A stretch of 15,447 nucleotides of DNA from Sherwoodlollariibacterium sp049275655. GTDB taxonomy: Bacteria > Omnitrophota > Gorgyraeia > Gygaellales > Profunditerraquicolaceae. How positions within the stretch are numbered: the first letter of the stretch is position 1; the number at the start of each line of letters is the position of its first letter. Under the pieces are notes generated by a model. It made no database searches. It was not told where the DNA came from and saw only the letters and a list, made by a program, of their open reading frames with translations. This document shows, piece after piece, positions 12,451 through 15,447 of this stretch. A program made the translations under genes and the position numbers. The DNA is taken from positions 1 through 15,447 of the forward strand of contig JBASUY010000026.1 in assembly GCA_049275655.1 (NCBI GenBank), in the 5' to 3' direction.

Positions 12451-13335
12451 ATGAAGATAGGGGCTAACTTAGAAAACTATGCTTTGATTTTTCCGGCGTT
12501 ATTAATTTTCTCTGTATTTTATCTTATTCCTTTTATATGGATTTTTCAGTTGAGTTTCTTTGATTGGGATGGGATATTACCCTATAAGTCTTTTTGCGCC
12601 TTGGCTAACTTCAAGGAGGTTCTTTTTGAGGATTTTAGTTTTTGGCAATCTATGCGCAACGCAGGGTATATTACTCTTATAGCGCTTTCTTTCCAGAATC
12701 TTTTAGCGTTCTTGTTAGCTTTGGCGTGTGACCGTAAGATACGCATGAAGAATTTTTATCAAGCGGTATTTTTTATCCCCCCTATACTCTCTGAGATAGT
12801 CGTAGGCATAGTATGGCGTTTTATCATTAGCGATGTTGAAGGAGTGAATTTAGTTAACCGTATTCTTTGCGGGGTTGGCCTGCAAGGGCTTGTACGTAAC
12901 TGGTTGGTTGACCCTGATATCGTGCTTACCACTATATCTATAGTGCATAGCTGGAAGGGTTTTGGCTGGGGATTTTTAATCTTCCTTGCCGGCTTACAGA
13001 CTATCCCTAAAGAGCTTTACGAGGCAGCGCGCATAGATGGGGCTGGCGCTTGGGATTCCTTTAAAAAGATTACCCTCCCTTCAATGATGCCGGTAATAGT
13101 ATTAGTATCAATTTTGACAATTTTAGGGACGATGCAGGCATTTGCATTGATTATAGGGCTTGTAGGAGGGGAGTTTGCCGGGCATACCTCGGTTCCTGTT
13201 TTAAGGATATTAGCGGTTATGCGTGATTCATCGCGCTTTGGCTATGCCTGTGCACAGGGGTTGACCTTTGGGGCAGTTTTAGTGATAATCTCATTTATAC
13301 AATATATGTTCGCTAGCAGATACCGTAGGCAATGA
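12451..13335 (+). CDS. ABC sugar transporter permease, MalF/UgpA type
   Basis: This is the first of two inner-membrane permease subunits, 294 residues with six predicted membrane helices (near 8-30, 68-95, 104-125, 155-180, 205-225 and 263-285). The cytoplasmic EAA loop that docks on the ATPase is present: E191-A-A-R-I-D-G-A-G, followed by FKKITLPSMMPV. It lacks the large periplasmic P2 domain of E. coli MalF, like most members. The ATG lies one base after the binding protein's stop, and its own stop overlaps the next gene's start, so the three genes are one operon and probably translationally coupled. Confidence 0.92.
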   Translation: MKIGANLENYALIFPALLIFSVFYLIPFIWIFQLSFFDWDGILPYKSFCALANFKEVLFEDFSFWQSMRNAGYITLIALSFQNLLAFLLALACDRKIRMKNFYQAVFFIPPILSEIVVGIVWRFIISDVEGVNLVNRILCGVGLQGLVRNWLVDPDIVLTTISIVHSWKGFGWGFLIFLAGLQTIPKELYEAARIDGAGAWDSFKKITLPSMMPVIVLVSILTILGTMQAFALIIGLVGGEFAGHTSVPVLRILAVMRDSSRFGYACAQGLTFGAVLVIISFIQYMFASRYRRQ

Positions 13336-14180
13336 AAAGCGCTATTTATTATAAAATAAAAAGATTTATACAAGGCTTTTTTACGCACCTATTTCTTATT
13401 AGCGTGGCTTTAACTTGTTTATATCCTTTACTATGGGTATTCTTTGGCAGTTTTAAGACACAGGAGAGTATTTTTAATAGCGTTTCGATTATCCCTGAAA
13501 AATTTCATTTTGAAAATTATTATTTTGCGTTAATTAAGGGAGATTTTAGCCGTTATTTTTTTAATAGCGTTATATATACTATTATCGTAGTAATAGCGGT
13601 GGTGGTTATTTCTTCAATGGCAGGGTATGCCTTTAGCCGATTGCGCTTTTTCGGGAGAAGGGCGGCATTTTTAATATTTATGGCAGCGATGATGGTCCCT
13701 TTGCCCGGAAGTTTTGTAGCTCTATTTATCCTGCTAAACAAATTGCATCTTCGCGATACTCCTTTGGGGTATATTTTATGTATGATTAATGTCGGGCTGC
13801 CTATAAGCATCTTTATGCTAAAGACATTTTTTGATACGATGCCTAAAGAGATTGAAGATGCCGCATGCATTGACGGTTGTTCTAAGATAGGCATTTGGCG
13901 GCATATGGCCTTGCCGCTTGCGCGTCCTGTCCTTGCGGTAGTAATTATTATTAACACTTTAAATGTTTGGAATGAATATATTTTGGCTTTGGTAGTTTTT
14001 GATAATAAAAACTTTATGCCCCTTCAGCGGGCGTTAGTGGTTTTCCAGGGGGAGTTTTTAACCAACTACCCGCTTTTAATGGCAGGGCTTACTATAACAG
14101 CCATGCCTGTAGTTATTGTCTATATCCTGATGCAAAAGCATATAGTTAAGGGGGTAACCTCCAAGGCATTTTTTGGATAA
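13332..14180 (+). CDS. ABC sugar transporter permease, MalG/UgpE type
   Basis: This is the second permease subunit, 282 residues with six predicted membrane helices. The EAA loop reads E175-D-A-A-C-I-D-G-C with IWRHMALPLARPVL after it, a slightly divergent form (Asp inserted before AA, Cys for Arg) but still in register. Its ATG overlaps the upstream stop in an ATGA arrangement. The C terminus ends in GVTSKAFFG, close to the G-x-x-x-G-A-x-K-G tail typical of MalG-like proteins. No ATP-binding subunit follows, so the importer presumably uses an ATPase encoded elsewhere, such as a shared MsmK/UgpC-type protein. Tandem stops (taa taa) close the gene. Confidence 0.92.
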   Translation: MKSAIYYKIKRFIQGFFTHLFLISVALTCLYPLLWVFFGSFKTQESIFNSVSIIPEKFHFENYYFALIKGDFSRYFFNSVIYTIIVVIAVVVISSMAGYAFSRLRFFGRRAAFLIFMAAMMVPLPGSFVALFILLNKLHLRDTPLGYILCMINVGLPISIFMLKTFFDTMPKEIEDAACIDGCSKIGIWRHMALPLARPVLAVVIIINTLNVWNEYILALVVFDNKNFMPLQRALVVFQGEFLTNYPLLMAGLTITAMPVVIVYILMQKHIVKGVTSKAFFG

Positions 14181-14188
14181 TAAATCTA

Positions 14189-14216
14189 TTTACAAGCACA
14201 GTAAATCTGTTATAAT
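14189..14216 (+). promoter_or_regulatory. Strong sigma70-type promoter before the symporter gene
   Basis: The -35 TTTACA is at 14189-14194 and the -10 TATAAT is at 14211-14216, with a 16-base spacer. The -10 is also extended (TG at 14208-14209). It lies just after the last permease stop and drives the symporter gene, separating it from the ABC operon. No terminator hairpin was seen between them. Confidence 0.7.
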
Positions 14217-14291
14217 ATACTTCTTATTTTTGCCTATTTTGGCTTTACCTAATATATTAACTGTATTTATAAGAGAAAGGACAGGCAACTT

Positions 14292-15447
14292 ATGAGCCAG
14301 CCGGAAGGTCAAGTTAAACGCCATATTACAGCGCCAGAAGACCGTATCTCTATCTTTCAGCAGTTTATTTACAGCTTAGGGGGCTTTGCAAATACTGCGC
14401 AGGCTGCTTTTATCGGGCAGATGGTTATTGTTTTAAACTTAGGTTTAGGGGTAAACCCTGCCTTAGTTGGCTTAGTAGGCGCTATTCCGCGCATAGTAGA
14501 TGCTATCTCAGACCCGATAACCGGGTATTTTTCAGATAATTTGCGTACCCGTTGGGGGAGGCGTAAGCCGATGATACTTTTAGGGGCTATAACCGGGGGG
14601 ATTTGCTTTGCCTTGATGTTCCAGCTCTACAAAGGCCATAGCGAGATGTTTTACTTCTGGTATTTTTTGATATTTCAAATCCTTTATTTTATAGGATTTA
14701 CCTGTTTTTCTATACCCTGGATAGCGCTTGGTTATGAGATGACCCCGGATTATCATGAAAGGACACGGTTGCAAGGAGCAAGCAATATTGCCGGGCAATT
14801 GCCTTGGCTTATAGCTCCCTGGTGTTGGGCTATTATGCACAACCAGGGATGGTTTCCGGATATAGTTTACGGAGGTAGGGTTCTTTCAATTATCATCGGT
14901 TCTATTATCGTTCTCTTTGGCATTATGCCGGCGTTATTCAACAAAGAGCGTTTCCATAACCTGCCTAAGCCTGATGTCAGGGGTGCTTTAAATGTGACAA
15001 AGAGTTTTTTCTCCGGAGCGCTGATTACCCTTAAAAGCAAGCCATTTCTTAAGCTTTGTTTAGCCACCTTGCTTATCTTTGGCGGGTTTATGTGCGCCTC
15101 GGCTTTTACGATTTATGTAGTCTTCTTTTATGTTTTTCAGAATGCTCCTCTGCTTGACCAAGCCTATGCAAGGGGAGGGGTTTTACTTGGTTTCTATGGG
15201 ACTTTTAGCGCAATATGCACCATGGGTGCAATTTTTGTTACTACTTGGTTATCCAAGAGGCTTGGGAAGAGAAATACCTTTTTTGTTACCATACCTCTTT
15301 CAATTATCGGTTATGCTTTAAAGTGGATAGGTTATAACCAGCAGTATCCCTATCTTCTTTTTATTGCTGCCCCTTTTATCGTCTTTGGTTTAGGATCTTT
15401 ATTTACATTGATGAGTTCTATGGTAGCCGATGTCTGCGACCTTGATG
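14292..15447 (+). CDS. GPH-family (MelB-type) cation:sugar symporter, 3' partial
   Basis: The frame starts at ATG 14292, with AAAGGA at 14276-14281 ten bases upstream, and runs off the right edge after 385 codons. It is a multi-pass membrane protein of the glycoside-pentoside-hexuronide:cation symporter family. The key signature is DAISDPITGYFSD followed by RTRWGRRKPMIL. D70 and D74 match the two sodium-site aspartates of MelB (D55, D59), and the Arg-rich loop after helix 2 is typical. Further family features are SIPWIALGYEMTPDYHERTRLQG and, near the edge, SSMVADVCDLD, equivalent to the family's late M-x-A-D-x-x-D-Y motif. The family's usual length is 450-500 residues, so about 80-100 are missing. 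It likely imports a glycoside or hexuronide with sodium or protons, complementing the ABC importer. The substrate is not predictable. Confidence 0.9.
   Translation, partial: MSQPEGQVKRHITAPEDRISIFQQFIYSLGGFANTAQAAFIGQMVIVLNLGLGVNPALVGLVGAIPRIVDAISDPITGYFSDNLRTRWGRRKPMILLGAITGGICFALMFQLYKGHSEMFYFWYFLIFQILYFIGFTCFSIPWIALGYEMTPDYHERTRLQGASNIAGQLPWLIAPWCWAIMHNQGWFPDIVYGGRVLSIIIGSIIVLFGIMPALFNKERFHNLPKPDVRGALNVTKSFFSGALITLKSKPFLKLCLATLLIFGGFMCASAFTIYVVFFYVFQNAPLLDQAYARGGVLLGFYGTFSAICTMGAIFVTTWLSKRLGKRNTFFVTIPLSIIGYALKWIGYNQQYPYLLFIAAPFIVFGLGSLFTLMSSMVADVCDLD

Overview
The window is a bacterial chromosomal segment with low to moderate GC, and every gene is on the + strand. TAA, TAG and TGA are all used as stops, so the code is standard. 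A lipoprotein signal, PilZ domains and ABC and GPH sugar uptake genes fit a Gram-negative-type heterotroph. An enormous multidomain ORF in a compact AT-rich genome suggests a member of Candidatus Omnitrophota, where giant proteins are known. That taxonomic call is inference, about 50% sure.

Bases 1-9990 are one uninterrupted reading frame that is already open at the left edge of the window, so the protein is longer than the 3303 residues that follow the first in-frame ATG at 79. It reads like a bead string. A short motif, consensus R-[D/N]-N-G-G-S-[Y/F], occurs nine times and cuts the protein into segments of about 155-825 residues that look unrelated to each other. One segment (residues 81-661) is a complete glucose-6-phosphate isomerase. 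Others resemble an HExxH zinc peptidase, an arginase-like UPF0489 domain and a ParB/sulfiredoxin-like domain, and the rest I do not recognise. The nine motif copies differ at synonymous positions, so it is the peptide that is conserved. The working hypothesis is a cytoplasmic polyprotein, or a giant multi-enzyme chain, whose modules are joined, and perhaps cleaved, at the NGG linkers. This is the most unusual thing in the window.

Bases 9991-11113 hold an extended -10 promoter and two adjacent genes carrying three PilZ (cyclic-di-GMP receptor) domains. The second gene is a double-PilZ fusion with a near-perfect internal Shine-Dalgarno sequence and ATG that could also release the second domain separately.

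Bases 11148-14180 encode a carbohydrate ABC importer: a lipoprotein binding protein and two MalF/MalG-type permeases, tightly packed and without an ATPase gene. After a short intergenic region with a strong sigma70-type promoter, a GPH (MelB-type) cation:sugar symporter starts at 14292 and runs off the right edge. The right half is therefore a sugar-uptake region preceded by c-di-GMP receptor proteins, and the left half contributes a glycolytic isomerase inside a giant protein. No RNA genes, mobile elements or CRISPR arrays were seen.
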